64,000 bases of DNA from Pseudanabaena sp. M085S1SP2A07QC (GCA_020404895.1 JADBWK010000032.1:1-64000); one strand, 5' to 3'; positions 8,355 through 17,562 are shown, numbered from the stretch's first letter. Numbers and translations: made by a program. Notes: generated by a model not told the origin, from the letters alone.

Positions 8355-9149
8355 TTAAAAATCTTGCCGATCGCTTGCTAAGCGTAAAATTTTCCCTGCT
8401 AACATCGCAGCTCCAAAGCCATTATCAATATTTACAACACCTACACCCGTCGCACAGGAATTGAGCATAGTCAGTAAAGGCGCAAGCCCATTAAAACTAG
8501 CACCATAACCAATACTCGTCGGCACAGCCACAATCGGACAATCCGCCAAACCAGCAACCACACTTGCCAACGCCCCCTCCATTCCTGCCACCACAATAAT
8601 CACATCAGCATCAGCGATCGCATCACGATGACTGAGCAAGCGGTGGATACCTGCCACACCCACATCCCAAAGTCGCTTAACTGTAAATCCACATAGCTCA
8701 CCTGTTACGGCAGCCTCCTCCGCGATCGGCAGATCAGCAGTTCCTGCGGTGATGATCGTGATTGTGCCTTGCTTTTTCATGATTGACTCACCGAGGCAGC
8801 AAATTTGGGCGATCGGGTAATATCGCAAACCGCGCAAAGATGGCTGAATTAGTTCATAAACAGAAGATGAGATCTTAGTTGCCATTACCAAGGGGTTTTT
8901 GGACTCCATCACCTGCATAATCTTGATAATTTGCTCAGGAGTCTTACCCAAACCAAAAATTACTTCAGGAAAACCTGTTCGTAAAGTGCGATGGTGATCG
9001 ATTTTGGCGAAATCTCCAACCGATTCATAGTGGAGATATTTCAATTCTTCTAAAGCTCTGTCTGGGCTAAGCTCTCCTTTCGCTACTGTTTCCAGAATTT
9101 GCTTTAAGTTGTCATGCATAGAAATTAAATGTGCTGATTTAGAGGGCAA
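8355..9149 (-). CDS. larB: LarB, nickel-pincer cofactor biosynthesis (carboxylase/hydrolase)
   Basis: LarB carboxylates nicotinic acid adenine dinucleotide and cleaves it to give pyridinium-3,5-biscarboxylate mononucleotide, the first step towards the nickel-pincer nucleotide of lactate racemase. The C-terminal AIR-carboxylase-like domain (about residues 128-250) shows TAGTADLPIAEEA, DADVIIVVAGMEGALASVV and PTSIGYGASFNGLAPLL. The N-terminal helical part contains LHYESVGDFAKIDHHRTLRTG and PEVIFGLGKTPEQI. The start may be ATG at 9149 or at 9119 (MHDNLKQI). larC, larE and larA are not in the window. The FTR1 gene ends 33 bp upstream, so the two may be co-transcribed. Confidence 0.9.
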   Translation of the reverse strand: MPSKSAHLISMHDNLKQILETVAKGELSPDRALEELKYLHYESVGDFAKIDHHRTLRTGFPEVIFGLGKTPEQIIKIMQVMESKNPLVMATKISSSVYELIQPSLRGLRYYPIAQICCLGESIMKKQGTITIITAGTADLPIAEEAAVTGELCGFTVKRLWDVGVAGIHRLLSHRDAIADADVIIVVAGMEGALASVVAGLADCPIVAVPTSIGYGASFNGLAPLLTMLNSCATGVGVVNIDNGFGAAMLAGKILRLASDRQDF

Positions 9150-9182
9150 TGCTTCAGATAGTTTACTGATTTTACGTTACCG

Positions 9183-10109
9183 TCAATTCTTCGCCACACT
9201 TTTCATAGGCTTGTCCGAAAGGCTTTGGAAATATAACAATCCCGCAGAGGTCAGAAACGTAAAGTAAGCGATCGCTTGTCCAAGAAATAGGCGATCGCGA
9301 AAGCCAAACAAAGCTTTAAGTAAGATTCCAGGGAATTCTTTGTCAGGAAGAATCTCATGTACATCCCAAACTAAACCACCTAGAAGACAAGAGGTTGGTC
9401 CAGTTGTTGTATCAGTTGGGAAGCAAAGCGAAGCTTGCGAGAGTTCAGCGTAGGCTGCTACGGCTTTGTCAAGATGCCCGATCGCACTGATGACTAGCCC
9501 TGCAACGATTAGTAATAGAAATATACCCATCGCTTGAAAGAATAATTTGAGATTGATGCGAATCCCGAATTGAAACAGTGCAACCCCGATCGCTACTGCC
9601 CCAACTAAACCTGCGATCGCGCCCAAAACTGGCGCAAGTCCGCCTTGCAGCTTAGCGGAGATAAAAATCACCACCTCAAAACCTTCGCGCAAAACTGCGA
9701 TCAAAATCAGCGTAAAAACCGCCCATCCTGCATTCTTTTCATTCGCGATCGCCTTGCCAATTCGTCCCTCAATTTCACCCTTCAGCGCCTTAGCATTTTC
9801 GGTCATCCATACCAACATCCAACTCAACATGGCGATCGCGGTGATTCCCAAAATGCCTTGCCACAATTGCCCATAAAAAGCGGCTTGGTCTGGGTCAGTA
9901 CTTTCGACCTGCTTTAAAAACCAATTCAGTAATATCCCCACTACAAAGCTAGCTAATACTCCTGTACCAATGCCGCCAAACACCCAAGGGTTAAGCGAAC
10001 TGCGATCGGCTTTTTTGAGATATGCCATCACGATACCCACCACAAGGGCAGCTTCGACTCCTTCGCGCAAGGTAATCGCAAAAATCGGTAAGGCGGCACT
10101 GAAATCCAT
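9183..10109 (-). CDS. FTR1-family iron permease
   Basis: The 308-residue protein has about seven transmembrane helices and two REGxE motifs (LREGVEAALVVG near residue 14 and LREGFEVVIFIS near residue 141). These are the Fe-coordinating signatures of FTR1/EfeU permeases, which import iron across the inner membrane. No EfeO or EfeB partner is adjacent. Spacing of 33 bp to larB suggests a shared transcript, although no functional link between iron uptake and the nickel-pincer enzyme is known to me. Start ATG at 10109 gives the expected N-terminus just before helix 1. Confidence 0.92.
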   Translation of the reverse strand: MDFSAALPIFAITLREGVEAALVVGIVMAYLKKADRSSLNPWVFGGIGTGVLASFVVGILLNWFLKQVESTDPDQAAFYGQLWQGILGITAIAMLSWMLVWMTENAKALKGEIEGRIGKAIANEKNAGWAVFTLILIAVLREGFEVVIFISAKLQGGLAPVLGAIAGLVGAVAIGVALFQFGIRINLKLFFQAMGIFLLLIVAGLVISAIGHLDKAVAAYAELSQASLCFPTDTTTGPTSCLLGGLVWDVHEILPDKEFPGILLKALFGFRDRLFLGQAIAYFTFLTSAGLLYFQSLSDKPMKSVAKN

Positions 10110-10388
10110 ATAAGTTTCCTTTAGTTTGTTAGTAGCTCTCTCTCATCCTTTATCAAAGGTAACCTATATACATTGTGATCGGTCTTAACAAAAACTAGCC
10201 AAATAGCGATCGCCTATCTATCCCCACAACCAGCGCTCGACCAAAAAAATCCATCAAGCCTATCCATTTCCTATAAACTGCGATCGCCCCTATAAAAAAA
10301 CGTAAGAATAGGGATAAGAGAGATGGAAGAAGGATGGTGTTTCATCGACTTGGGGTTGGTCTTAATCCGCATTGCTAGTTCTTCCACT

Positions 10389-11363
10389 TTAGCTTCTAAG
10401 CCTCGCCACCTCCTCCACACTCAAACCCGAAGCCCGACTAATCGCCAGATCATCCAAAACATCCAACAACTGCCGAGCCATTGCCAATTTGCCCTCAAGC
10501 AGACCTTCAGCCTTGCCCTCAGCCTTGCCCTCAGCCTTGCCCTCAGCCTTGCCCTCAGCCTTGCCCTCAGCCTTGCCCTCAAGCAGACCTTCAGCCTTGC
10601 CCTCAGCCTTGCCCTCAGCAAGTCCTTGAGCTTTGCCCTCAGCAAGTCCTTGATTGATGGCTTTTTTAATCACATTGCGTTGATCATGGATAAACATCTC
10701 CTGCATCTCCATATCTTCAATTTGCTCAGGTGTGAGATTGATCTCATTAGCGATCGCAAATGCTTGACTAATCTCAGGCACAAGATTCATACTGTCAGGC
10801 ACAATAGCCAACTGTCGTGCACATTTCAAGAAATACAACCACTTGTCCGCCAAGGTTTCTAAATTCTTAACATCCTTCTCAAACTTCGGCAACTCCACAA
10901 ATACCAACTCAATGTCATAGATTGGATAATCAATCAAAAAATCTTTTTCCTTGAGAATAAACCGCGAAATTAGTTGATTGATTTCTGGAAACATCACAAA
11001 ATCTGTAATTGTCAGCGCAATTACAGGATTTAATAAACTATAGTCTTGACCAACTCTCAATTGATTAGAATATGCCTTCGCCGCATTATACAAAATCCGC
11101 TTCTCAAAACCCTCAATATTCAACACCTGCATCTCGATAATTACAGTTGTCTCATTATCTAGTGTGGCTTTTACATCTAGATAAGTCTGCTTAACACCGC
11201 GTATTTTTGGTGCTAGATAAGGATTAAGGATCTCCAAATCTTGGATTACAGGTTTCCCATCATAGAGAATGGCATTGAGAAAGCTGATTAGAATATCATG
11301 ACTCTGCTCAGAGCCAAAGATTTTCTTAAACGCATAGTCAGTTTTCGGATTAATAAATCGCAT
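10389..11363 (-). CDS. Rpn-family recombination-promoting nuclease / PD-(D/E)XK transposase-like
   Basis: The start MRFINPKTDYAFKKIFGSEQ and the segment TVIIEMQVLNIEGFEKRILYNAAKAYS (acidic residue plus ExQ) match the PD-(D/E)XK Rpn/PDDEXK-2 family, which is very common in cyanobacteria. These proteins have a DNA-endonuclease fold, and some E. coli members stimulate RecA-independent recombination. The C-terminus (about residues 240-300) is a low-complexity GKAE/GLAE/GLLE tract from a 12-bp tandem repeat. It is followed by a short helical end (LDVLDDLAISRASGLSVEEV). The tract is probably length-variable. Confidence 0.85.
   Translation of the reverse strand: MRFINPKTDYAFKKIFGSEQSHDILISFLNAILYDGKPVIQDLEILNPYLAPKIRGVKQTYLDVKATLDNETTVIIEMQVLNIEGFEKRILYNAAKAYSNQLRVGQDYSLLNPVIALTITDFVMFPEINQLISRFILKEKDFLIDYPIYDIELVFVELPKFEKDVKNLETLADKWLYFLKCARQLAIVPDSMNLVPEISQAFAIANEINLTPEQIEDMEMQEMFIHDQRNVIKKAINQGLAEGKAQGLAEGKAEGKAEGLLEGKAEGKAEGKAEGKAEGKAEGKAEGLLEGKLAMARQLLDVLDDLAISRASGLSVEEVARLRS
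10488..10652. repeat. 12-bp tandem repeat inside the Rpn gene
   Basis: Units close to CCTCAGCCTTGC are repeated about a dozen times, with two CCTCAAGCAGAC variants. On the minus strand each encodes four residues (GKAE). The period is a multiple of three, so copy-number change keeps the frame. A false plus-strand ORF runs through it. Confidence 0.9.
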
Positions 11364-11530
11364 AGTTTAATTGGGCAACGCTACATCACATTATTCTAGA
11401 TTTATCTAAGGCTAAATTTTCCGATGTGGTATGTCGCTTAGTTGCTTGCTAAGAAAAAACATACAGTAAGACATCAATACATTCTTCAACTGTAATTTCC
11501 TCTAAGGAATGAAACTTAATTAACTTGTGA

Positions 11531-11591
11531 AATTAAAACCAAAATTTGTTGGGGTGGGCTGCGCCCGCCCCAACAAATTTTGGTTTTAATT
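11531..11591. repeat. Long palindrome between rpn gene and VIT/vWA gene
   Basis: Arms AATTAAAACCAAAATTTGTT with a GC-rich centre. Weaker complementarity continues outwards to AGGAATGAAA/TTTTCATTCCT (about 11504-11604). This 359-bp spacer holds only this palindrome and the next repeat. Confidence 0.85.
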
Positions 11592-11630
11592 AATTTTCAT
11601 TCCTAAGTAGGTTGTTGAAATTAAATGTAG

Positions 11631-11657
11631 GATGGGTTAGCGATAGCGTAACCCATC
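11631..11657. repeat. Short hairpin repeat GATGGGTTAGCG
   Basis: GATGGGTTAGCGATAGCGTAACCCATC forms a simple hairpin. This motif is a common dispersed intergenic repeat of cyanobacteria (recalled, not searched). Confidence 0.6.
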
Positions 11658-11722
11658 ATCTTTGCAGATATGATTTTACATCACCAATGATAAAGCTTCT
11701 CACCAAACTGGGCTTTGTAACT

Positions 11723-14233
11723 TTAAGAAGTGACGTTTAGAGTTAGACGAATATTGCCTTTTGCTGTCGATGACAAGACAACATTTTGTAGCGATCGCTT
11801 GATCAAGTCTACAAGATTTTTATCTGTCACTGTTGAAACCACATCATCCAGTACAAACCTTGTCAATCTGCCATTTTGAATGGGAATCTCTAAGACCACA
11901 GTTCCATTGAATCCAGCAGGAACATTAATTGTCTGCAATTGTTGAGCGATCGCCTGTTGCACAATGCTAATATCAACACCAGCAATGCCTGAGATACTCA
12001 CGATTTGGACTTTTGATACAGTAGATTGTTGGCTTACCTTTGATGGTTCAGCAGGAGAATTAATACTATCAACTTTAGGACTGAGCCTACTGTTAAGCTG
12101 ATCCCCTCCAGTTAACGTAGATCCTCCTTGTAATCTGACTCGCGAATTATATTGCAGAGGAGGCATAGTCGTGGGGCTTGGTGCAGCAGGCTTGAGACTT
12201 CGACTATCGGCGATCTCGCCTGAGGTCACACCAAAATTTACGCCCTGAGGCATTTCTACAGGAACATTTACTGTAACCTTGCCGCCGTCAGGATTGACGC
12301 GCACTTCTTCGCTCACGGCAACAAAAGCAGTGTATTGAGAGAGCAAGCGGTAGTTGAGAGCAGTTTGAGTTACTGCATCAACAATTGATTTGACTTCGCC
12401 GCTAAACATCTGATTCATTAAATCTTTAATGCGAGCGCGTCCCCATAGTTGGGCAATACCGAGATTACTATTCCCCTTTTCAAAATTCACTTCAAGAGTT
12501 TGCTCGTAGCGTTCACCACCTGCGGCGATACCTGTGATTTTGAGCTTGCCATTAATGCGATCGCCTTTTTTGCCAAACAATACTAGAGGCTGCTCCGCAA
12601 ATAGGTCAGGAGCATTGCTTGGATAGATTTCAGGAGCCGCACCATCACCTTCCCATTTCACTTGAATATTTGTGAGGACTGGATTATTGATTTGACGGAA
12701 GAATTTTTCGGCAACTTCTTGGGTTGGTTCATCTTGACGCACTACTCGCGATGTACCTCGTCCCATTTCGGCAACACGCTCTAACAGATAGCGATTAACA
12801 GAACTACCAACACCGAAGCTATAAAGACGGTTACCTGGCTTGAGATTTTTCTGAACGGCGGCAATTACTTCATTGTCGTTGCCAATATAACCATCAGTAA
12901 TTAGTACCACGCTGCGAATCCGTCCATTAGATGAGGTCGGAAAATTGGTTACAGCATTGATTCCATTCATTAATTCTGTCCCGCCATTAGCATCAACTTG
13001 ATCGATATAGTTCATCGCCTTTTGACGATTTGCCGCAGTATTTTGTAAAGGATAACGAGAAAGCTGGCGAGTAGTGCTAGAAAAATCAATAATTGTAAAT
13101 GTGTCGTTTGGATTCAATCCATTAATAAAGCGGCGCATCAGTTCCCGTGATTTGATAATCGGATCGCCTGATTGAGAACCTGAGGTGTCCATCAAAAACA
13201 CAACGTCCTTGGGCACAATTTGATCCGCACGATAGGCGATCGCAGGAATCAGATAAGTTGCAAAGTGTGAGCCTTGGTCGTTTGTGGTTGTGAGAATCGT
13301 GGGCTGAGTGCGATCACTACTGATTTTGTAACGCACAATCAAGTCTTTGTTAGGAATGTTATCGCCAGCCGCTAATTTTAGTTGCATGGTTTCGCCATTA
13401 TTCTGGACATCAATGCGATGGGAAGTGGAGTAAAGATTGCGAATGGGAACACCTGCATCAATTTGCAAGCTCACCTTAATATCATTGCCCGATCGAGTTT
13501 CAGGTTTGAGTACGGGCGGATTAATTCGCGAGGCATCAGGGACTTGAGTAGTATTTCCCTTGGGATCGATCGCTGTTCCTGGAATATAGCGAGGCCCCAC
13601 GACCATTGGGAATACAAATTCATAATCGCCTTGCTCGAATTTTAGGCTTTCGGTGTAGCGAATCGTCACCTTGATTTGTTCACCTGGTTTGATATTTGCT
13701 AGAGATTGTGTGAAGATATTATCCCGTTCTTGTTCTAGCAACCCCGCTGTGCGTCCCTCTTTGCGGGCGCGGTCATAGATTTCTTTGGCTTCTTCACGTT
13801 TTTTGATATCCCCTTTAATCACGCGATCGCCGATCTTAATTTCCATGTCATCGACAGCCGCTTGGTCTGGCAAGGGGAATACATATATGGCTTCTAAGGC
13901 TTTGTCATAAGGATTCTGAAAAGTTTGGGTGACTTCTACCCTTGAAATGTTGCCAGATATTTTCCCTTTGACATCAGTATTGGTTAGGGTAAAAGCTTGT
14001 TGCTTGCGATCTGCGGTTTGGACATACAACCCACCAACAGGACGATCTTTGTTTGTTTCGGCGCGAGGAGTGCGATCGCTAACTGGTTCGAGAATTCCTG
14101 TTCTAAGCATCGTGCTAGGGTTTTGTGGAGTTTTAGCGATCGGGCTAGACTGGGCTAAGGTGCGATGAGCGATCGCACCTGCAAGGATGATCGCAACAGG
14201 TAATGCAATATAGATAGGCTTAATTGATTTCAT
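11723..14233 (-). CDS. Secreted VIT and von Willebrand A domain protein
   Basis: Signal peptide (IALPVAIILAGAIAHRTLAQ, cleavage near residue 28) predicts export. A VIT domain (about residues 65-215) shows VTQTFQNPYDKALEAIYVFPLP and ALYDRA-like KEIYDRARKEGRTAGLLEQE. A vWA domain (about 340-520) has the metal-site motif FLMDTSGSQSG. These modules occur together in inter-alpha-trypsin-inhibitor-like proteins and suggest adhesion or complex formation. A Pro/Ser-rich segment (about 680-745) leads to a C-terminal domain (about 745-836) that resembles TonB-box or AgmX-type C-terminal domains. It is monocistronic. The biological partner is unknown. Confidence 0.88.
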   Translation of the reverse strand: MKSIKPIYIALPVAIILAGAIAHRTLAQSSPIAKTPQNPSTMLRTGILEPVSDRTPRAETNKDRPVGGLYVQTADRKQQAFTLTNTDVKGKISGNISRVEVTQTFQNPYDKALEAIYVFPLPDQAAVDDMEIKIGDRVIKGDIKKREEAKEIYDRARKEGRTAGLLEQERDNIFTQSLANIKPGEQIKVTIRYTESLKFEQGDYEFVFPMVVGPRYIPGTAIDPKGNTTQVPDASRINPPVLKPETRSGNDIKVSLQIDAGVPIRNLYSTSHRIDVQNNGETMQLKLAAGDNIPNKDLIVRYKISSDRTQPTILTTTNDQGSHFATYLIPAIAYRADQIVPKDVVFLMDTSGSQSGDPIIKSRELMRRFINGLNPNDTFTIIDFSSTTRQLSRYPLQNTAANRQKAMNYIDQVDANGGTELMNGINAVTNFPTSSNGRIRSVVLITDGYIGNDNEVIAAVQKNLKPGNRLYSFGVGSSVNRYLLERVAEMGRGTSRVVRQDEPTQEVAEKFFRQINNPVLTNIQVKWEGDGAAPEIYPSNAPDLFAEQPLVLFGKKGDRINGKLKITGIAAGGERYEQTLEVNFEKGNSNLGIAQLWGRARIKDLMNQMFSGEVKSIVDAVTQTALNYRLLSQYTAFVAVSEEVRVNPDGGKVTVNVPVEMPQGVNFGVTSGEIADSRSLKPAAPSPTTMPPLQYNSRVRLQGGSTLTGGDQLNSRLSPKVDSINSPAEPSKVSQQSTVSKVQIVSISGIAGVDISIVQQAIAQQLQTINVPAGFNGTVVLEIPIQNGRLTRFVLDDVVSTVTDKNLVDLIKRSLQNVVLSSTAKGNIRLTLNVTS

Positions 14234-14377
14234 AGTAATTTCGCTCCTCAGCGCTTGCTTTCTTGTGTTAGGCAGTTTTGCAAGCTGTTAGTGTTTCTTG
14301 ATCTTGAGTTTCTCACTCTTAGTAAGGATTAGTTTCTCAGTTGCAGTTTTTGTAACGAGAAATTATGAAACCAACGT

Positions 14378-14411
14378 TTGGGTTTTCAGAACCGCAGACG
14401 CTGAAAACCCA
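14378..14411. repeat. Palindrome TTGGGTTTTCAG
   Basis: 12-bp perfect arms around an 11-nt loop, 5' of the VIT/vWA gene and 3' of tRNA-Ser. Part of the window-wide palindrome family by style, with a different core. Confidence 0.7.
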
Positions 14412-14431
14412 AAACTAATGTTTCTGCATAT

Positions 14432-14468
14432 AAAAAAGCGCTTGATGCTAGGCATCAAGCGCTTTTTT
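14432..14468. terminator. Terminator of tRNA-Ser
   Basis: AAAAAAGCGCTTGATGC / GCATCAAGCGCTTTTTT, perfect 17-bp arms with a 3-nt loop, eight bases beyond the tRNA 3' end on the minus strand. Confidence 0.9.
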
Positions 14469-14475
14469 GTTCTTA

Positions 14476-14562
14476 CGGAGAGGGGGAGATTCGAACTCCC
14501 GTTAGGTGTGACCCCAAATCTGATTTCGAGTCAGACGCATTCAACCACTCTGCCACCTCTCC
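14476..14562 (-). tRNA. tRNA-Ser (anticodon CGA)
   Basis: Read on the minus strand: acceptor GGAGAGG/CCTCTCC, anticodon arm TCTGA-CTCGAAA-TCAGA with anticodon CGA, a long variable arm typical of class II tRNAs, T-arm GGGAG-TTCGAAT-CTCCC, and discriminator G. The CCA end is not encoded. It reads UCG codons. Confidence 0.97.
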
Positions 14563-14668
14563 AAATATTTTTTGCAGTGTCTTTTGGTAAGCAAAGCGAA
14601 TGTAATAATATCACAGTAAATATGCTTTTAAGTAGCTAGGCATAAGAAAATTTAAAAAGCGCAGGCTA

Positions 14669-14731
14669 AGATCCCCGACTTTTTTTAAGTTTGCAAATTA
14701 CCTTTGTTTGCCTAGAAAAAGTCGGGGATCT
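14669..14731. repeat. Hairpin repeat AGATCCCCGACTTTTT (copy 1)
   Basis: 16-bp arms AGATCCCCGACTTTTT/AAAAAGTCGGGGATCT enclose a loop containing TTGCAAATTACCTTTGTTTG. A second copy in opposite orientation lies at 49645-49709 and shares the loop motif, so the loop is conserved as well as the stem. Confidence 0.8.
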
Positions 14732-14856
14732 GGACATTGAAAGGTTTCTTAATGAGATCACCTACTTTTAATGGAGAATTACTTAAAAGTTCAGTATAAT
14801 ATTTTCATTCTTCACATTCCAGCAGATTTTTCGACCACTATAGGGAAAGAATATCC

Positions 14857-16179
14857 ATGCGAAATGTTACTCTCCATGCTTTTAATTGGCGATACACAGA
14901 AATTATTGACAACCTTGATTCTATAAGAGATGCGGGGTATGGAGCGGTGCTAATCCCCCCTCCGCTTTACTCAGATCCTAATGGCGATCAGTGGTGGCAG
15001 AGGTATCAACCCAAAGATTATCGTGTATTGCTGTCCTACTTAGGAGGAAAGAAGGAGCTGGAGAAGTTGATTAAGGCTTGCCATGAAGGCACTCCCAAAT
15101 TACAGGTTTATGCCGATCTTGTGGTTAACCACATGGCAAACGAAGCTCGTAAAGATCATTTCGATTTTCCAGGTGCAGCCGAACTTGAGCGTTACCAAAA
15201 ACAGCCTGCCTTATTTGAGGAGAACCGACTATATGGTGACCTGAGTGAAGGATTATTTTCTGTTTTCGACTTTAACAATGCTGGTGAGATTGATATCGAT
15301 GAGTGGTCAAATCGGGATGCCGTAATCTATCAGAACTTATCGGGTTTGCCTGATCTCAAAAATTCTGACTGGGTGTTGCAGCAGCAGACCGCTATGGTAG
15401 AAGCAATGATAGAGATGGGCTTCGATGGTTTTCGGATAGATGCCATTAAACATATCACCGAGCGAATGATTGATAACTTCGCTGATAATCCTAAATTTCG
15501 AGATCGATTTTGGTTTGGTGAAGTTTTAACAGGTAGTGATCGCGATGAGAGGATATTCCTTGATCCGTTCCTAAGGGAAACTTGGATTTCAGGCTATGAT
15601 TTTCCACTATTTCAAACTATGCGTGAAGCATTTGGAATGCGTGGTTCTTTGAGGTCATTGGCTCGTCCTGAAAAACAAAATAACGCTTTGCCTTGGAATC
15701 GATCCGTAACCTTTGTAATCAACCACGATATTCCTCACAATGATGGATTTCGCTTTTGGTTATTTGATCCACAAGATGAACATTTGGCTCATGCTTACAT
15801 CTTGGGACGCAATGGAGGAGTTCCGCTCATTTATTCTGACCATAATGAATCTCGCCATTCGCAAGACCGCGATCGCTGGTTAGATGTGTACAAGCGAGCC
15901 GATATGGTGGCGATGATCCATTTTCATAACGCTGTTCATGGTCAGCCGATGGTTATCCTTTATGAAAGTGACTTATTGCTAGTATTCCGCCGAGGCGCAA
16001 ATGGAATTGTGGCTATAAACAAAAGTGGCTCAAACCAATGGGCAAATTTCAGCACTTGGGGACTAAAAAACCCTGCTAAATATCGAGATCTCATCCATCA
16101 CTATGAGATGAACCTTTCTGGAAATACGCTGTCCCTATTTGTCCCACCCAGAACAGCCCAAATGTGGTTAGCCGAATAA
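14857..16179 (+). CDS. Alpha-amylase family (GH13) glycoside hydrolase
   Basis: Region I (YADLVVNHM), region II (DGFRIDAIKH, nucleophile Asp near residue 195), region III (FWFGEVL, acid/base Glu near 222) and region IV (FVINHDIPHND, Asp near 291) are all present. The catalytic triad of GH13 enzymes is therefore intact and alpha-glucan hydrolysis is expected. The start MRNVTLHAFNWRYTEIIDNLD lacks a signal peptide, so it should act on cytoplasmic glycogen-type glucans. The 440-residue length suits a TIM barrel plus a short C-terminal beta domain (about 365-440). The gene is transcribed alone. Its exact product specificity cannot be read from sequence. Confidence 0.93.
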   Translation: MRNVTLHAFNWRYTEIIDNLDSIRDAGYGAVLIPPPLYSDPNGDQWWQRYQPKDYRVLLSYLGGKKELEKLIKACHEGTPKLQVYADLVVNHMANEARKDHFDFPGAAELERYQKQPALFEENRLYGDLSEGLFSVFDFNNAGEIDIDEWSNRDAVIYQNLSGLPDLKNSDWVLQQQTAMVEAMIEMGFDGFRIDAIKHITERMIDNFADNPKFRDRFWFGEVLTGSDRDERIFLDPFLRETWISGYDFPLFQTMREAFGMRGSLRSLARPEKQNNALPWNRSVTFVINHDIPHNDGFRFWLFDPQDEHLAHAYILGRNGGVPLIYSDHNESRHSQDRDRWLDVYKRADMVAMIHFHNAVHGQPMVILYESDLLLVFRRGANGIVAINKSGSNQWANFSTWGLKNPAKYRDLIHHYEMNLSGNTLSLFVPPRTAQMWLAE

Positions 16180-16227
16180 GATCATTTCTCGTAAGGAATC
16201 TCCCATCGTTTAGGCATAAGTCGGGCT

Positions 16228-16313
16228 TTACCCCCTTTAATTCCCCCTTGCCAAGGGGGAAAACTAGAAATCTTGTTACCTCCACTTTGCAAGGGGAGGG
16301 TTAGGGTGGGGTA
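16228..16313. repeat. Dispersed CCCCCTT/AAGGGGG repeat
   Basis: Contains TTCCCCCTTGCCAAGGGGGAA (16241-16261), with outer CCCC-rich and GGGG-rich flanks in inverted orientation. It resembles widespread intergenic repeats of cyanobacteria. A short spurious minus ORF crosses it. Confidence 0.6.
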
Positions 16314-16352
16314 AATTTTAAATGAGAAATAACCTGAGATCCTGCAATACGC

Positions 16353-16393
16353 AAAAATTGAGTGGCTACGCGAAGCGCCGCCACTCAATTTTT
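16353..16393. terminator. Palindrome between amylase and WD40 genes
   Basis: AAAAATTGAGTGG/CCACTCAATTTTT with a partly degenerate GCG centre. The right arm runs into the TAA of the minus-strand WD40 gene, and it probably terminates both convergent genes. Confidence 0.75.
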
Positions 16394-17490
16394 TAGCGAA
16401 AGCCTTTGCCCTGTGAAGATTCTGTCCATAACATTAGCTCTCCGTCGGCATTTGCCGCCGCTAATTTTTTGCCCTGTGGTTGCCATTGCATCGCCGTAAT
16501 CTCGCCCATTGGCGTTTCTAGCGCTTGCACCCAATCCTTAGCATCTTTCCAAATCGCGATTCTGCCATTCTCATCAGCGGAGGCAATTACTTCAGATTTA
16601 GGTTTGAAAGCAACAAAGCCGACAATACTGTTATGTCCTTTGATTACTTCACCTTCCCAGCCGACATTCAGATCAGCATGTTTTTCCCATACAACCACAT
16701 CGGAACCACTAGAGGAAGCCAATAGCGGCGAAGTTTTGCTAGCTGACCAATCAAAGCAGCGAATCTTGCCAGGAAAGCCCTGCATCCGCCAAGGTGAAGC
16801 ATCAAAGTCAGTGCCGAGCCATTGCATAACCACCACCAAATTATCGAGGGTACTTGCCACTAAATATTCACCTACCCGATCCCAAACCAGTTTTGAAGTA
16901 GCAGTCGGCATCTCAAACCGAATCGGATCTTCATACCAATCCTTAGCTGTCCAAACTTTAATACCACTATCGCCGCCCACCGACAGTAATTCGCCGCTAG
17001 GATGCCATGCGATCGCTAATACTGTTGATTGCTCAAAATGCAGAGTTGTCACAATATCGAGAGTCTCTGCGCTCCAGATTTGGACATACTTACCGAAGCT
17101 AAACGCAAACTCAGGACGAGTGGGATGCCAAATCAGATGCTCAATCCATTTTGTACCAAGATCGAGGGTTTCCGCGATCACAGTTTGATCGCCATCTAAT
17201 TTCCAGACTCGTACTTTACCATCTTGCCCCCCAGCCGCCAGCCATCGCCCGTCTGCCGAAAATCCCAGACAATCCACTGAAATTTCTGTTGGTGCTTGTA
17301 ATTCAATCAGCTTTTGGGTCAAATCGTTACCTGCCTTTGCATCCTCAAACAGCACTGTCTCACCCGATGCAGTGGCAGCAGCGAGATATTTGCTATTGGG
17401 TGACCATGCGATCGCAGTGACATATTCACTGAGTGTAATTTGTGATTGAGGTTTGGGATTTAAAATAAGCGTGGTCTTAGGCTTGGGCAT
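16393..17490 (-). CDS. WD40-repeat protein
   Basis: The 365-residue protein is made of about seven WD40-type blades. Examples are SEYVTAIAWSPNSKYLAAAT, VDCLGFSADGRWLAAGGQDG, VLAIAWHPSGELLSVGGDSG and FVAFKPKSEVIASADENGRI. No enzymatic domain or signal peptide is visible, so it is likely to be a cytoplasmic beta-propeller scaffold. Its partner is unknown. It is monocistronic and convergent with the amylase gene. Start ATG at 17490 (MPKPKTTLILNP). Confidence 0.85.
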   Translation of the reverse strand: MPKPKTTLILNPKPQSQITLSEYVTAIAWSPNSKYLAAATASGETVLFEDAKAGNDLTQKLIELQAPTEISVDCLGFSADGRWLAAGGQDGKVRVWKLDGDQTVIAETLDLGTKWIEHLIWHPTRPEFAFSFGKYVQIWSAETLDIVTTLHFEQSTVLAIAWHPSGELLSVGGDSGIKVWTAKDWYEDPIRFEMPTATSKLVWDRVGEYLVASTLDNLVVVMQWLGTDFDASPWRMQGFPGKIRCFDWSASKTSPLLASSSGSDVVVWEKHADLNVGWEGEVIKGHNSIVGFVAFKPKSEVIASADENGRIAIWKDAKDWVQALETPMGEITAMQWQPQGKKLAAANADGELMLWTESSQGKGFR

Positions 17491-17562
17491 AGTAATTATT
17501 TGGCTGTCTCCATTTGTTGGCTATCAATTGGATCTTAACGCAGTACAAAGCGCCGTAAAACC

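Noticed and set aside
10323-10862. Plus-strand ORF rich in SLALSLAL repeats
   Set aside because: It is the antisense of the 12-bp GKAE repeat tract in the Rpn gene; the minus frame has clear family motifs.
14298-14639. 113-residue plus ORF over tRNA-Ser
   Set aside because: It runs antisense through a palindrome, a terminator and the tRNA gene.
16406-17188. 260-residue plus ORF opposite the WD40 gene
   Set aside because: Antisense shadow of a well-supported beta-propeller gene.
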